Shown: positions 20,967 through 33,931, counted from the first letter of the stretch. The stretch is DNA of 64,000 nucleotides from Salarias fasciatus (GCF_902148845.1 NC_043746.1:13272206-13336205), one strand, 5' to 3'. Made by a program: numbers and translations. Notes: generated from the sequence alone by a model not told the origin.

Positions 20967-23369
20967 ATGCTTATTTCTGCAGATGAAAGGATGGTATTTT
21001 TCCTTGCTGCCTTTGTCTTGTGCGCTCTCTGGCCCGCCGCTTTGTGTGTGACACGGTACTCCATAGCCGAGGAGATGGAGAGGGGCTCCGTTGTAGCCAA
21101 CCTCGCTGGTGATTTGGGACTCGAGCTGGGAAGTTTGGCCCAGAGAGAGGTAAAACTTGATATTTTCACTAACAAGAAATATCTCGATTTCAACAAGAAG
21201 ACGGGGGAACTGTATATCGTAGAGAAGATGGACAGGGAATATCTTTGTCCCGCAAAATCTACATGTTTTTTAAAGCTTGATTTTATTATCGAGAGCCCTT
21301 TGCGCATTTTCAACATAGAGCTTGGAATAACAGACATAAACGACAACGCTCCACATTTCAGACGAGACAGAGTAGAGCTGGACGTGTCGGAGTCTGCATC
21401 ACCGGGAGAGAGGTTCTCACTGCCCAATGCCGTGGACCCAGATGTTGGTATTAATACAATTAAAACATACAAACTTAGCGTTAGTCAACATTTCACCATT
21501 GAAATTCAGACTGGCAGCGACGGAACTCAGTATGTGGACTTGGTTCTGACTAAGTCCTTAGATAGAGAGGAGAATGCTGTTCACAATTTAATACTGACTG
21601 CTGTGGATGGAGGCATCCCGGTGCGCTCAGGCACTGCTAGTATTGTGGTGAGAGTGCAGGACACGAACGACAATCCTCCTCGATTTGATCAACAAATTTA
21701 CACTATTAACATGACAGAAAATTCCCCGATAGGAACCTTAGTGACGAAGCTCAACGCTAAAGATCTTGATGAGGGTCTGAATTCTGAGATAGTGTACTCA
21801 TTCACTCTTTACACGTCTGAGAAAACACAAGATGTCTTTGCTATAAATCCAAACACTGGAGAGATCACTGTGAAAGGAACAATAGATTATGAGGATATGA
21901 CGCTTTATGAAATGCACATCGAAGCTCGAGACAAAGGGAAAAATCCTCTATTGGGGCAGTGTAAAGTTATAGTCCATGTCACCGACATGAATGATAATTA
22001 CCCAGAGATCATCATAGAGTCAGTTAAAAACACAGTTGATGAGAACATACTTGTAGGCAGTGTCATTGCACTGGTAGGCATAAGTGACAGAGATACGGGT
22101 GATAATGGCAAAGTAAGCTTATCTATCCATCAACCCATGCCCTTTACTCTAAATGAATCATCAGACAGGCCAATGCATTACAAGCTCATAGTATCTGAGC
22201 CTCTTGATAGGGAAAAAGTGCCTGAATATGATATCATACTGATTGTGACAGATGCAGGAAAACCACCTCTGTCTGACAATGAAACAATAAGTGTGCATCT
22301 ATTAGATGTCAATGACAATGCACCACAATTCCCACAGTCATTTTATACCATACGTGTAATGGAGAATAACGCACCTGGAGCCTTGCTCAGCTCCCTCACG
22401 GCCTTTGACCCTGACCTCCATGAAAACCAGTATCTAGTTTACTTCATCATAGAGAAGGAGATAGCCAACACCTCCATGTCCATGCTGTTCTCCATCAATC
22501 CAGAGAACGGGAATCTTTATGCACTAAAAACGTTTGACTATGAGATTGAGAAGGAGTTTCTTTTCCACATCGAGGCCCGAGACTCTGGCTCTCCTCCACT
22601 CAGCAGCAATGTGACTGTTCACATCATTATTGTGGACCAGAATGACAACGCTCCAGTCATTGTCTCTCCGTGGCGTGCTCACGGCTCAGTGGTGGAGGAA
22701 AAAATACCCAGATCCACTGATAAAGGCTCCCTGGTGACCAAAGTCATCGCTTTGGACACAGACTCAGTGCACAACTCTCGGATTACCTACCAGTTTCTCC
22801 AGGTGACTGACGCCACCTTGTTCAGCCTGGATCAATACAACGGAGAGATCCGGACCATGAGGATGTTCAGCTACAGAGATCCACGCCACCAGCGGCTGGT
22901 TGTTGTTGCCAAGGACAACGGGCAGCCTGCTCTGTCTGCTACAGTCACCATCAAGCTGTCCACAGTGGAGACTGCAGTGAAGGCCTACTCTGACATGACT
23001 GAGATGCCTCTGGAATATGACATCTTCTCAGACCTCAACCTGTACTTGGTGATCGGTCTGGGTTCAGTGTCCTTTCTGCTGCTCATCACCATTCTGGTCA
23101 CCATCGTGCTCAAGTGTCAGAAACCCAAGCCCAGCAAAACAGCTGCTCCCTGCAGGAACAGTGTGATCAGTGAGCGGAACTCCACCATCGCTGACTCCAC
23201 TCTGGTGTCCAACGATGCCTACTGGTACAGTCTGTTTCTGGCTGAGACCAGGAAAGGAAAGCTGGTGGTCAGACAGCCTATGCCCAAGGGCTCCAGATAC
23301 ATCGTGTCCAGCATCCCGAGAGGGACAGGACTGACTGACACGAGTGACTCAGCAGCATCCACTCTGCAG
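20967..23369 (+). CDS. Clustered protocadherin variable exon V1
   Basis: 801 residues up to the donor CAG|GTAAGT. The first ATG is at 20967; the next in-frame ATG at 20991 has a better Kozak context (A at -3, G at +4) and starts directly at the hydrophobic signal sequence MVFFLAAFVLCALW. EC boundaries follow DINDNAP (about residue 120), DTNDNPP (230), DMNDNYP (337), DVNDNAP (445) and DQNDNAP (555). The TM helix is about 691-717. The EC1 loop is CX5C (CPAKSTC). V1 is the most divergent of the eleven: EC1 to EC4 are its own (for example LSIHQPMPFTLNESSD in EC4), yet from FPQSFYTIRV at the start of EC5 it becomes almost identical to the rest. This is a sharp conversion boundary near 22330. One private difference remains in EC6, LVTKV for LVAKV. 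Confidence 0.93.
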
Positions 23370-23990
23370 GTAAGTCACAAACTTCTGTTTTTCTTTTGTG
23401 TTTCAAACATGTAAATAACAAAGTTTAGCGGACAATCAATATTAATTTTCTTTTAAAGTCATCCTTAACAAAACAAAAACAAAACAAAACAAAGCAAAAA
23501 AACAAACAAACAAACAAAAAAAACAACAACAGGCTTTGTGATATTCAGCATAAATTAATGTATGAATGTATGACTGACTGAACAAATAAAAATGAATAAA
23601 TTATTGTGTTTTACTACTACTATGCCAAACAAACAAACAAATAAACTTTCATATAGGTTATTGAAAAATACATATTTTATTAGAGTAGATCTGAAGGTTT
23701 TACTATAATGCACGTGGAATTGTCACCTGTTTTTAACGTGATCATTATTCAAACATATAAAAAAAACTTTAATTGAGCACAGACTATGCAATCGGAAACA
23801 GCTTGCAACGATTCCCAATCAACACATTATTCTAAAGAATGAAATGCCAATTCGAGGCAAAATGCACAGCAGACAGACATGCACACAGATAGATAGATAG
23901 ATAGATAGATGGACAGACAGAGAGACTAGCAGTTAATCAAAAAAAGAAAAGAAAAGAACCGGCAGTCAATAGTATAATTACACGTAAAAC

Positions 23991-24007
23991 TCAGAGTGGC
24001 GCTGTTC
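23991..24007 (+). promoter_or_regulatory. CSE of V2
   Basis: TCAGAGTGGCGCTGTTC holds the GTGGCGCTGTT core. It lies about 230-270 bp upstream of the V2 ATGs, the usual place for the CTCF-bound conserved sequence element. Confidence 0.7.
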
Positions 24008-24076
24008 ACTTGAAAATTCTGAAGCCAACCACGACAAGACCACGACTCTGACTGAGAGACAGACATCGAGGGGAAT

Positions 24077-24097
24077 GGACAGCTCCGTGGTGCTGAA
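24077..24097 (-). promoter_or_regulatory. RE1/NRSE-like motif in the V2 leader
   Basis: The minus strand reads TTCAGCACCACGGAG then CTGTCC. The first 14 bases equal the REST/NRSF consensus; the rest departs from the normal right half, though on the plus strand it reads GGACAGCTCC, the right half inverted. It lies about 85 bp after the CSE. The same motif sits at the equivalent place in V4, V5 and V7. Confidence 0.6.
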
Positions 24098-24238
24098 ACA
24101 AGATGATTGAAAATAGTACATGGGTGCGATTTCAGAAAGAGCTCGTTTTGGTTTCGAACACACAGTGCTGAAGATTGAGCAAGGTCGACGTATCACTTTT
24201 TCAAATCAGCATGCACTGTGTCGCTTAAAGTGCTCCTG

Positions 24239-26659
24239 ATGGCCAGAACGCACACAATGGAGTCCGCTACAACAATGGAGTCGAACAAACGGTACGTGGT
24301 GCTCGCTCTCCTTTTTATCAAGGTTTATTTTGCATCATGCTCAGTTAGTCACTACTCGATACCAGAAGAAATGAAAGAAGGATCGGTGATTGCCAACCTG
24401 GCCAACGATCTGAATCTGGATGTCAGGACACTAAACGAGAGAAAGATGCGAGTGGACATCATCGCCAACAAAAAATACCTGGATGTGAACAAAGAGACTG
24501 GAGAGCTGTACATTGTTGAGAAAATTGACAGAGAACATCTATGCATCACGAAATTATCCTGCTATTTAAAACTGGAAGTAATATTAGAAAACCCTGTTCG
24601 AATTTTTAACATGGAGGTAGAAATTGTAGATATTAACGACAACGCCCCGGAATTTCGGAGAGACGTCATTCATTTAGACGTATCTGAAGCCACAGCAAAA
24701 GGAGAGAGATTTTCACTGAGTAATGCAGTTGATCCCGATGTTGGAACCAATTCAGTTAAAACATACTATTTAAGCGAAAGTGAATATTTCAATATTCAGG
24801 TTCAGACGGGAAGAGATGGGTCCAAATTTGCCGATTTGATTTTAACAAAGACTTTAGACCGAGAGCAGCAGGCTGTTCATAATTTGATCCTGACAGCTGT
24901 AGATGGAGGAACACCAGCTCGATCTGGTACAGCCAGTGTCATTGTTCGTGTGTTGGACACTAACGATAATGCGCCAAGATTTGAAAAAAACAGTACAAAG
25001 GTTACTATTTCGGAAAATTCTCCCATTGGCAGCCTTGTTATGCATCTAAAAGCAACAGATTTGGATGAAGGTTCAAATTCTGACATTACATATACATACA
25101 GTTTATATACACAAGAGAAAACACAAGAAACGTTTAACTTGAATCCTACAACTGGTGAAATTACTGTTAAAGGAATGTTAAATTATGAGGATTTCAAGAT
25201 TTACGACATGGAAGTAATAGCGACTGACAAAGGGACTAATAGTTTATCAGGACAATGTACCATTAAGATTTTAGTTGAGGACATGAATGACAACCACCCA
25301 GAAGTATCAATCAAATCATTTCAGAGTCCAGTGAATGAAAATATAGAATTAGGCACAGTTATAGCTGTAGTTAGTGTCAGTGATAAAGACTCAGGTGATA
25401 ATGGCATCGTTGATTTAAGCATTCCTAAAAATATGCCTTTCAAACTGAGGGAGTCCTCTGATAACTATTATGAATTAGTGGTGTCGGAGCCATTAGACCG
25501 TGAGAAAGTCACAGAATATGATATCACGTTCACTGTCACAGACAGAGGCTCTCCTCCTTTATCTGACAATGAAACTATGACTTTAGAGCTGCTGGATGTC
25601 AATGACAATGTTCCACAGTTCCCACAGTCATTTTATACCATACGTGTAATGGAGAATAATGCACCTGGAGCCTTGCTCAGCTCCCTCACGGCCTTTGACC
25701 CTGACCTCCATGAAAACCAGTATCTAGTTTACTTCATCATAGAGAAGGAGATAGCCAACACCTCCATGTCCATGCTGTTCTCCATCAATCCAGAGAACGG
25801 GAATCTTTATGCACTAAAAACTTTTGACTATGAGATTGAGAAGGAGTTTCTTTTCCACATCGAGGCCCGAGACTCTGGCTCTCCTCCACTCAGCAGCAAT
25901 GTGACTGTTCACATCATTATTGTGGACCAGAATGACAACGCTCCAGTCATTGTCTCTCCGTGGCGTGCTCACGGCTCAGTGGTGGAGGAAAAGATCCCCA
26001 GATCCACTGATAAAGGCTCCCTGGTGGCCAAAGTCATCGCTTTGGACACAGACTCAGTGCACAACTCTCGGATTACCTATCAGTTTCTCCAGGTGACTGA
26101 CGCCACCTTGTTCAGTCTGGATCAATACAACGGAGAGATCCGGACCATGAGGATGTTCAGCTACAGAGATCCACGCCACCAGCGGTTGGTTGTTGTTGCC
26201 AAGGACAACGGGCAGCCTGCTCTGTCTGCTACAGTCACCATCAAGCTGTCCACAGTGGAGACTGCAGTGAAGGCCTACTCTGACATGACTGAGATGCCTC
26301 TGGAATATGACATCTTCTCAGACCTCAACCTGTACTTGGTGATCGGTCTGGGTTCAGTGTCCTTTCTGCTGCTCATCACCATTCTGGTCACCATCGTGCT
26401 CAAGTGTCAGAAACCCAAGCCCAGCAAAACAGCTGCTCCCTGCAGGAACAGTGTGATCAGTGAGCGGAACTCCACCATCGCTGACTCCACTCTGGTGTCC
26501 AACGATGCCTACTGGTACAGTCTGTTTCTGGCCGAGACCAGGAAAGGAAAGCTGGTGGTCAGACAGCCTATGCCCAAGGGCTCCAGATACATCGTGTCCA
26601 GCATCCCGAGAGGGACAGGACTGACTGACACGAGTGACTCAGCAGCATCCACTCTGCAG
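24239..26659 (+). CDS. Clustered protocadherin variable exon V2
   Basis: 807 residues from the first in-frame ATG (24239). ATGs at 24257 and 24275 have the ACAATGGAG context seen in V5 and V7, so the true start may be the later MESNKRYVVLALLF. The open frame upstream of 24239 begins with GTG and is not a eukaryotic start. The EC1 loop is CX5C (CITKLSC). EC2-EC3 have their own sequence (ISEATAKGERF, NSTKVTISENSP). From DKDSGDNGIVDLSIP in EC4 onward the sequence is shared with V3-V11. Donor CAG|GTAAGA at 26659. Readthrough into the intron would add VRGSCALFD. Confidence 0.92.
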
Positions 26660-27108
26660 GTAAGAGGATCTTGTGCACTCTTTGATTAGTTTTTAGGTTT
26701 TGATTCTGAGGTTTGTTAATCTTATCATTGATTTTGAGGTTTTTCCAAATCTTTGCATTTTTTTTAGAATTTTCTGCTTTTAAACACTTCAGTGACTTTT
26801 TGTTAAACCTGGATTTTCGTCTAGATACCAATTTGTCCAATATGTAACACATACCGTACTAAATCACCGGGTGGTGCTGTTTCGACAAAACAGGCAATGT
26901 GCGCCATGTGAACGAGCTGCTCTCATTTGTGCATCAGAAGGAAACAGCCCAGCTCCTGTGTGCGAAACTGCCGACTAAAGCTGGAACGATCCTTGTGTGC
27001 GTGTAGCCAAACTTTAAGGATTGATCGAAACGCTTTCATATGTCAATAATGTAATGAAGACTGGAAACGAAATCGTTCAAATTCAGTGGACTCCAAAAAA
27101 ATAAGTCA
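26660..27108. other. V2-V3 spacer
   Basis: AT-rich 450 bp with no coding sequence; the V3 promoter occupies its second half. It is among the shortest spacers between variable exons. Confidence 0.7.
26864..26883 (+). promoter_or_regulatory. CSE of V3
   Basis: TCACCGGGTGGTGCTGTTTC keeps the GGGTGGNGCTGTTT core, 226 bp upstream of the ATG. A diverged RE1-like sequence (CCCAGCTCCTGTGTGCGAA) lies about 85 bp further on and may be a decayed version of the V2-type site. Confidence 0.65.
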
Positions 27109-29523
27109 ATGGATATTTTTCGAGAAATGACGTCTTACGGAAGGTACGTGCTGCTCGCTGTTCTGGTGCTTTTTTCCTTTGTTCAGAGCGGATCGACCTC
27201 AGTGACTCATTATTCAATACCCGAAGAAATGAAGGAAGGATCCGTGGTAGCAAACTTGGCAAATGATCTCAGCATTGATGTTAAAACATTAAATCAGAGG
27301 AAGATGCGGCTTGATATCATCGGCAACAAAAAATATTTGGATGTGCATAAAGAGACTGGTGAGCTGTACATTGCGGAGAAGATTGACAGAGAGTATATTT
27401 GCAACACCAAATCGTCAACGTCTTGTTATCTTCGGCTCGAAGTCACACTTGAAAATCCGGTGCGGATTTTTAACATTGAAGTGGAAATTTTGGACATGAA
27501 CGACAACGCCCCACAATTTAGAAGAGACGTCATTCATTTGGACATATCAGAAGCGACTCCAAATGGAGAGAGATTTTCACTGAGCAATGCAGTAGATCCT
27601 GATATTGGATCGAATTCAGTAAAAACCTATCATCTGAGTGAGAGTGAATACTTTAATATTGAAATACAGACAGGAAGAGACGGGTCAAAGTTTGCAGAAT
27701 TAATCCTCAAAAGGAATTTAGATCGAGAGCAGCAGAGTGTTCATAATTTGATCCTGACAGCTGAAGATGGAGGAACACCTGCTCGGTCTGGTACTGCCAG
27801 TGTCATTGTTCGTGTTTTGGACACTAATGATAATGCTCCAAAATTTGAGAAAACCAATATGAATGTTAAAATATTGGAAAATTCTCCCATTGGAAGTCTG
27901 GTAACTGATCTGGATGCAATAGATTTAGATGAAGGTTCAAATTCGGAAATTACATACACCTACAGTTTATATACACAAGAGAAAACACAAGACACTTTTA
28001 ATTTGAATCCTACAACTGGTGAAATTACTGTTAAAGGAATTTTAAATTATGAGGAGTTCAAGATTTATGACATGGAAGTAATAGCTACTGACAAAGGAAC
28101 AAGTAGTTTATCAGGACAATGTACAATTAAGATTCTTGTTGAGGACATGAATGACAACCACCCAGAAATATCTATCAAATCATTTCAGAGTCCAGTGAAT
28201 GAAAATATAAAATTAGACACAGTTATAGCTGTAGTTAGTGTTAGTGATAAAGACTCAGGTGATAATGGCATCGTTGATTTAAGCATTCCTAAAAATATGC
28301 CTTTCAAACTGAGGGAATCCTCTGATAACTATTATGAATTAGTGGTGTCGGAGCCATTAGACCGCGAGAAAGTCCCAGAATATGATATCACGTTCACTGT
28401 CACAGACAGAGGCTCTCCTCCTTTATCTGACAATGAAACCATGACTTTAGAGCTGCTGGATGTCAATGACAACGTTCCACAGTTCCCACAGTCATTTTAT
28501 ACCATACGTGTAATGGAGAATAATGCACCTGGAGCCTTGCTCAGCTCCCTCACTGCCTTTGACCCTGACCTCCATGAAAACCAGTATCTAGTTTACTTCA
28601 TCATAGAGAAGGAGATAGCCAACACCTCCATGTCCATGCTGTTCTCCATCAATCCAGAGAACGGGAATCTTTATGCACTGAAAACTTTTGACTATGAGAT
28701 TGAGAAGGAGTTTCTTTTCCACATCGAGGCCCGAGACTCTGGCTCTCCTCCACTCAGCAGCAATGTGACTGTTCACATCATTATTGTGGACCAGAATGAC
28801 AACGCTCCAGTCATTGTCTCTCCCTGGCGTGCTCACGGCTCAGTGGTGGAGGAAAAGATCCCCAGATCCACTGATAAAGGCTCCCTGGTGGCCAAAGTCA
28901 TCGCTTTGGACACAGACTCAGTGCACAACTCTCGGATTACCTACCAGTTTCTCCAGGTGACTGACGCCACCTTGTTCAGCCTGGATCAATACAACGGAGA
29001 GATCCGGACCATGAGGATGTTCAGCTACAGAGATCCACGCCACCAGCGGCTGGTTGTTGTTGCCAAGGACAACGGGCAGCCTGCTCTGTCTGCTACAGTC
29101 ACCATCAAGCTGTCCACAGTGGAGACTGCAGTGAAGGCCTACTCTGACATGACTGAGATGCCTCTGGAATATGACATCTTCTCAGACCTCAACCTGTACT
29201 TGGTGATCGGTCTGGGTTCAGTGTCCTTTCTGCTGCTCATCACCATTCTGGTCACCATCGTGCTCAAGTGTCAGAAACCCAAGCCCAGCAAAACAGCTGC
29301 TCCCTGCAGGAACAGTGTGATCAGTGAGCGGAACTCCACCATCGCTGACTCCACTCTGGTGTCCAACGACGCCTACTGGTACAGTCTGTTTCTGGCCGAG
29401 ACCAGGAAAGGAAAGCTGGTGGTCAGACAGCCTATGCCCAAGGGCTCCAGATATATCGTGTCCAGCATCCCGAGAGGGACAGGACTGACTGACACTAGTG
29501 ACTCGGCAGCATCCACTCTGCAG
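27109..29523 (+). CDS. Clustered protocadherin variable exon V3
   Basis: 805 residues. ATG at 27109 (MDIFREMTS), with a second in-frame ATG at 27127. Signal sequence RYVLLAVLVLFSFVQSG, then TSVTHYSIPEE. The EC1 loop is enlarged to CX7C (CNTKSSTSC). EC2-EC3 (ISEATPNGERF, KFEKTNMNVKILENSP) form one group with V5 and V7, so these three probably differ in recognition mostly through EC1 and a handful of EC2-EC3 substitutions. Private changes include TAEDGG for TAVDGG in EC2. Donor CAG|GTGAGA; readthrough would add VRNLI. Confidence 0.93.
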
Positions 29524-30038
29524 GTGAGAAACCTTATTTGATTATATGATGTGAAGGCTGCATTATATCACATGAACACATCATTAAATGAAAAATAGAC
29601 ATTACATATCTATTAAAATCTTTTTCAAATTTTCACAAAAAAATCTTATCACATATAAAAACATGGTCAATAAAATATATGGTTTGTTATTCCGTAATTT
29701 TTTTATTATATCAAAACTCTGAAGTATATTTTGATCAAGGAAAATTCCAAAACTCCAGTAATTTTTTCGTCCTGAATTCAAACTGGATTAAATGTCTTCG
29801 AAAGGTAATTGAATATCAATAAGAGTTAGGTGGATTGACTTTTCATTAGTTTATTGCAAAAAAAGCAAGTAATTTCTTTGTTGGAATGCGCGCTGTTTAT
29901 TTTTCTTGCTTCATAATTGCTCGAATGCTCTTACCCTATTCAAAAATGTTCACTATCTTATTTCGTGGGTATTCATAAGGCTTCTATTTATAATTAACAG
30001 GTGTGCAATTTACTTGGTGTTGAGTGTCAAATCAAACT

Positions 30039-30040
30039 AT

Positions 30041-30107
<67 letters not shown>

Positions 30108-30111
30108 TTAT
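30039..30111. repeat. TTTA tetranucleotide microsatellite
   Basis: About 17 copies of ATTT/TTTA. Confidence 0.97.
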
Positions 30112-30383
30112 TTCTAATTTTTTTGGTTCCTCGTAAAAAACTTTGGAAGACTTGCCTTTAACTTCAATTTTTTGACGACTTGACTGTCTTCCTGTGAAGT
30201 AGCAAATAATTCACTTGACTTATGCGGTGACAGACTCTTAACTCTAAAATTGTATTTACGATCAAGAAAAAAAAAAAGACTAGAAATCTGGAGCATCCTG
30301 GACATAATAAAAGCTGGACGTTTTTGAACAGCGGTAAAATGCTCTTTCTTGGAGAGCATTTGGGTGAAATGGTGACTTTCTCT

Positions 30384-30402
30384 CACATTGAGGCGCTGTT
30401 CC
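30384..30402 (+). promoter_or_regulatory. Partial CSE of V4
   Basis: CACATTGAGGCGCTGTTCC keeps GGCGCTGTT but has lost the upstream GGGT part. It lies 212 bp before the ATG. Confidence 0.5.
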
Positions 30403-30448
30403 TCAGTTACACAGATTTGAGGCGGTACGATCGATGAGCACAACGAAT

Positions 30449-30468
30449 GGACAGCTCCTGGTGCTGAA
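30449..30468 (-). promoter_or_regulatory. RE1/NRSE-like motif in the V4 leader
   Basis: Minus strand TTCAGCACCAGGAGCTGTCC: the same motif as in V2 with one base missing in the spacer. It lies 65 bp after the CSE and 146 bp before the ATG. Confidence 0.5.
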
Positions 30469-30613
30469 TCGCTAGAGCCGAACCACGTTTTTTTCATTTT
30501 ATATCTACCACATTCGGATCGTACATTTAGCAAAGGTAACAGAGGCGGGTTGGAAGAGAAAATTCACGAGAAAGGTTTTGAAATACTCTGAGGAATAAAG
30601 CTCGGCTTCAACA

Positions 30614-33016
30614 ATGGCCAGTTCCATCTGTTGTGAATATTGGAGAAGGTACGTCTGGATTATACCTTGTTTTATCGCCGTTTTACAATCCACTGCGGCT
30701 GTTACTCATTATTCTGTCCCAGAAGAGCTTGAACAAGGTTCTGTTGTAGCAAATCTTGCATCAGATTTGGGACTAGATGCGAAGACGTTAGCTCAGCGTA
30801 AAATACGCTTGGAGACAATCGCCAACAGGAAATATCTGGACGTGAACAAAGAAACGGGCGAGGTGTTCATTGCTGAAAGAATCGACAGAGAGTCTCTCTG
30901 CCCCGCGAAGACATCGTGCTATCTGAAAATGGAAGCAATAATTGAAAACCCGAAACGGATATTTTACATTGAGTTAGAGGTGATGGACATAAATGACAAC
31001 GCACCTCATTTTCGGAGAGACACAATAGATTTGGATATTTCAGAGGCTACGCAGGCAGGGGAGCGTTTTTCTGTGAGCAATGCTGTTGATCCTGACGTTG
31101 GATCGAACTCAGTGAAAACATATCACTTGAGTGAGAGTGACTTTTTCACAATCGAAATTCAGACTGGAAGAGATGGTTCAAAATTTGCCGATCTGATCCT
31201 GAAAAAGAGTTTGAATAGAGAACAGCAGGCGGTTCATAATTTGATACTGACGGCAGTCGATGGTGGGATGCCTTCTTCTTCTGGAACTGCCAGCATTATT
31301 GTTCACGTTTTAGATACAAATGACAATGCTCCAGCATTCGAAAAAGACAGCTACCAAGTTAACGTGTTGGAAAATTCTCCAATTGGGAGTCTAGTAATTC
31401 ATCTCAATGCGACAGATTTAGACGAAGGGTCAAATGCTGATTTGCAATACTCATACAGTCTGTATACATCAGAGAAAGCTCAAGAAACCTTTTATTTAAA
31501 TCCAATCACGGGTGAAATTACTGTAAAGGGAATGTTAAATTATGAAGATGTCAAGTTGTATGATATGGAAATTATAGCCACTGATAAAGGAGATAGTGTA
31601 CTTTCAGGACAATGTAAACTCATAATAAATGTGGAGGACATGAATGACAACCACCCAGAAATATCTATTAAATCTTTTAAGAGTCCAGTGAATGAAAATA
31701 TAGAATTGGACACAGTTATAGCTGTAGTTAGTGTTAGTGATAAAGACTCAGGTGATAATGGCATCGTTGATTTAAAGATTCCTGAAAATATGCCTTTCAA
31801 ACTGAGGGAGTCCTCTGATAACTATTATGAATTAGTGGTGTCGGAGTCATTAGACCGTGAGAAAGTCCCAGAATATGATATCACGTTCACTGTCACAGAC
31901 AGAGGATCTCCTCCTTTATCTGACAATGAAACTATGACTTTAGAGCTGCTGGATGTCAATGACAATGTTCCACAGTTCCCACAGTCATTTTATACCATAC
32001 GTGTAATGGAGAATAATGCACCTGGAGCCTTGCTCAGCTCCCTCACGGCCTTTGACCCTGACCTCCATGAAAACCAGTATCTAGTTTACTTCATCATAGA
32101 GAAGGAGATAGCCAACACCTCCATGTCCATGCTGTTCTCCATCAATCCAGAGAACGGGAATCTTTACGCACTAAAAACTTTTGACTATGAGATTGAGAAG
32201 GAGTTTCTTTTCCACATCGAGGCCAGAGACTCTGGCTCTCCTCCACTCAGCAGCAATGTGACTGTTCACATCATTATTGTGGACCAGAATGACAACGCTC
32301 CAGTCATTGTCTCTCCGTGGCGTGCTCACGGCTCAGTGGTGGAGGAAAAGATCCCCAGATCCACTGATAAAGGCTCCCTGGTGGCCAAAGTCATCGCTTT
32401 GGACACAGACTCAGTGCACAACTCTCGGATTACCTACCAGTTTCTCCAGGTGACTGACGCCACCTTGTTCAGTCTGGATCAATACAACGGAGAGATCCGG
32501 ACCATGAGGATGTTCAGCTACAGAGATCCACGCCACCAGCGGCTGGTTGTTGTTGCCAAGGACAACGGGCAGCCTGCTCTGTCTGCTACAGTCACCATCA
32601 AGCTGTCCACAGTGGAGACTGCAGTGAAGGCCTACTCTGACATGACTGAGATGCCTCTGGAATATGACATCTTCTCAGACCTCAACCTGTACTTGGTGAT
32701 CGGTCTGGGTTCAGTGTCCTTTCTGCTGCTCATCACCATTCTGGTCACCATCGTGCTCAAGTGTCAGAAACCCAAGCCCAGCAAAACAGCTGCTCCCTGC
32801 AGGAACAGTGTGATCAGTGAGCGGAACTCCACCATCGCTGACTCCACTCTGGTGTCCAACGACGCCTACTGGTACAGTCTGTTTCTGGCTGAGACCCGGA
32901 AAGGAAAGCTGGTGGTCAGACAGCCTATGCCCAAGGGCTCCAGATACATCGTGTCCAGCATCCCGAGAGGGACAGGACTGACTGACACAAGTGACTCAGC
33001 AGCATCCACTCTGCAG
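30614..33016 (+). CDS. Clustered protocadherin variable exon V4
   Basis: 801 residues from MASSICCEYWRRYVW in a good ACAATGGC context. The signal sequence is followed by AAVTHYSVPEELEQG. The EC1 loop is CX5C (CPAKTSC). EC2-EC3 are distinct from neighbours (MPSSSGTASIIVHVLD, YSLYTSEKAQETFYL). The EC2 calcium motif is LNREQQ instead of LDREQQ, an Asp-to-Asn change at codon 31214-31216. The EC4 half shared with other exons has private changes: LKIPENMPF for LSIPKNMPF and SESLDRE for SEPLDRE. Donor CAG|GTATGA puts a stop one codon into the intron, so an unspliced transcript ends STLQV. Confidence 0.93.
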
Positions 33017-33631
33017 GTATGAAATGAAGTTTTGTTTTTTTAATAAATTTTTGTAAAAGTAAATATTTCTTTCACAAAACCCTACCAACATTTTTTTGTA
33101 ATCATTCTTTTTTAATTTTAATTCATGTCTCATCATGTTAATAGACTAATGTTTCACTTTTTGTAGGTTTCAACCCACGAAAATTAGAAAATATCTCAAA
33201 ATAGAAATCAAATGTACTCTCCTTAACCCCTCCAAAAAAAAAAAAAAAAAAACAAACAAAAAAAAAAAAAAACGAAACTCTGAACAAACATTACCATTCA
33301 TAACAATATTTTGAGTTCAAAAGTGCAGGTTACAAAAGTAACAGTCTGGCACTGTTGTGATTTATCCTTGACCACGTCTCCTCTGTATGATTACAGATAG
33401 CAGAAATCTTTGACCTAAACTCTTATTTATTATTATTATTTCTATTATTATCACCACTCAGAGCAGTGCATTATGTCTTGCAAAGTTAAAAAGCAATTTT
33501 CAATGGATTGTTTGCTATGGAGAGTAAAACTTGAATGCTTTTAATTGAATTTATCTTTTTGAAAACAGTTACGGATTTGGAGGAAAATAGAGGACTTTTT
33601 TTTAAATGCATGTGTAATTTATTTTAAATAT

Positions 33632-33649
33632 GAAGGGTAGCGCTGTTGA
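33632..33649 (+). promoter_or_regulatory. CSE of V5
   Basis: GAAGGGTAGCGCTGTTGA: GGGTGGCGCTGTT with one change, 283 bp upstream of the ATG. Confidence 0.65.
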
Positions 33650-33715
33650 GTTAAGAAAATCGAGCTATCTGTCTCTGTGATGCTTCGTCTTCGGGGCTTC
33701 TGTGCGTCGTCAATC

Positions 33716-33736
33716 GGTCAGCTCCGTGGTGCTGAA
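33716..33736 (-). promoter_or_regulatory. RE1/NRSE-like motif in the V5 leader
   Basis: Minus strand TTCAGCACCACGGAGCTGACC without its last base pair of flanking context: the left half is exact. It lies 67 bp beyond the CSE end and 196 bp before the ATG, as in V2 and V7. Confidence 0.6.
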
Positions 33737-33931
33737 AGAGACGCCGCTAGCAGACTGCGCTCAGAAAAAACTAAAAAACAGCAAACACATAAAGGACAAA
33801 AAGATGAATTGGACTGAGTTTCTGTTTTGAGGTTGTGATCGAAGCTTTGTCACAGAAAGATCGCCACGTAAAACCGCTTTTTTTTAATTCAAATATCTTG
33901 AACCAGCAAAACAACGGAGCTCGTTCTAACA

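Larger units (their letters stand above)
23370..24238. other. V1-V2 spacer
   Basis: No coding sequence. AAAC-rich low-complexity DNA lies at 23470-23530 and a short GATA repeat at 23888-23910. The V2 promoter motifs (CSE, RE1-like) are in the last 250 bp. Confidence 0.7.
29524..30613. other. V3-V4 spacer
   Basis: 1.1 kb of AT-rich DNA with a long TTTA microsatellite; no coding sequence. The V4 promoter motifs lie in the last 240 bp. Confidence 0.7.
33017..33931. other. V4-V5 spacer
   Basis: No coding sequence. It contains an A-run broken by AAC (33234-33272). It is homologous along its length to the V6-V7 spacer (39224-40036): for example both contain ATGTCTCATCAT and GAAAATATCTCAAAATAGAA. 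Confidence 0.75.

Noticed and set aside
20933-21472. 179-residue minus-strand frame over V1, and similar antisense frames over every variable exon
   Set aside because: Antisense shadows of the cadherin coding sequence; the same frame recurs in each copy because the exons are duplicates.
23888-23910. Short GATA repeat considered as a regulatory GATA-factor cluster
   Set aside because: A plain tetranucleotide microsatellite of about six units.
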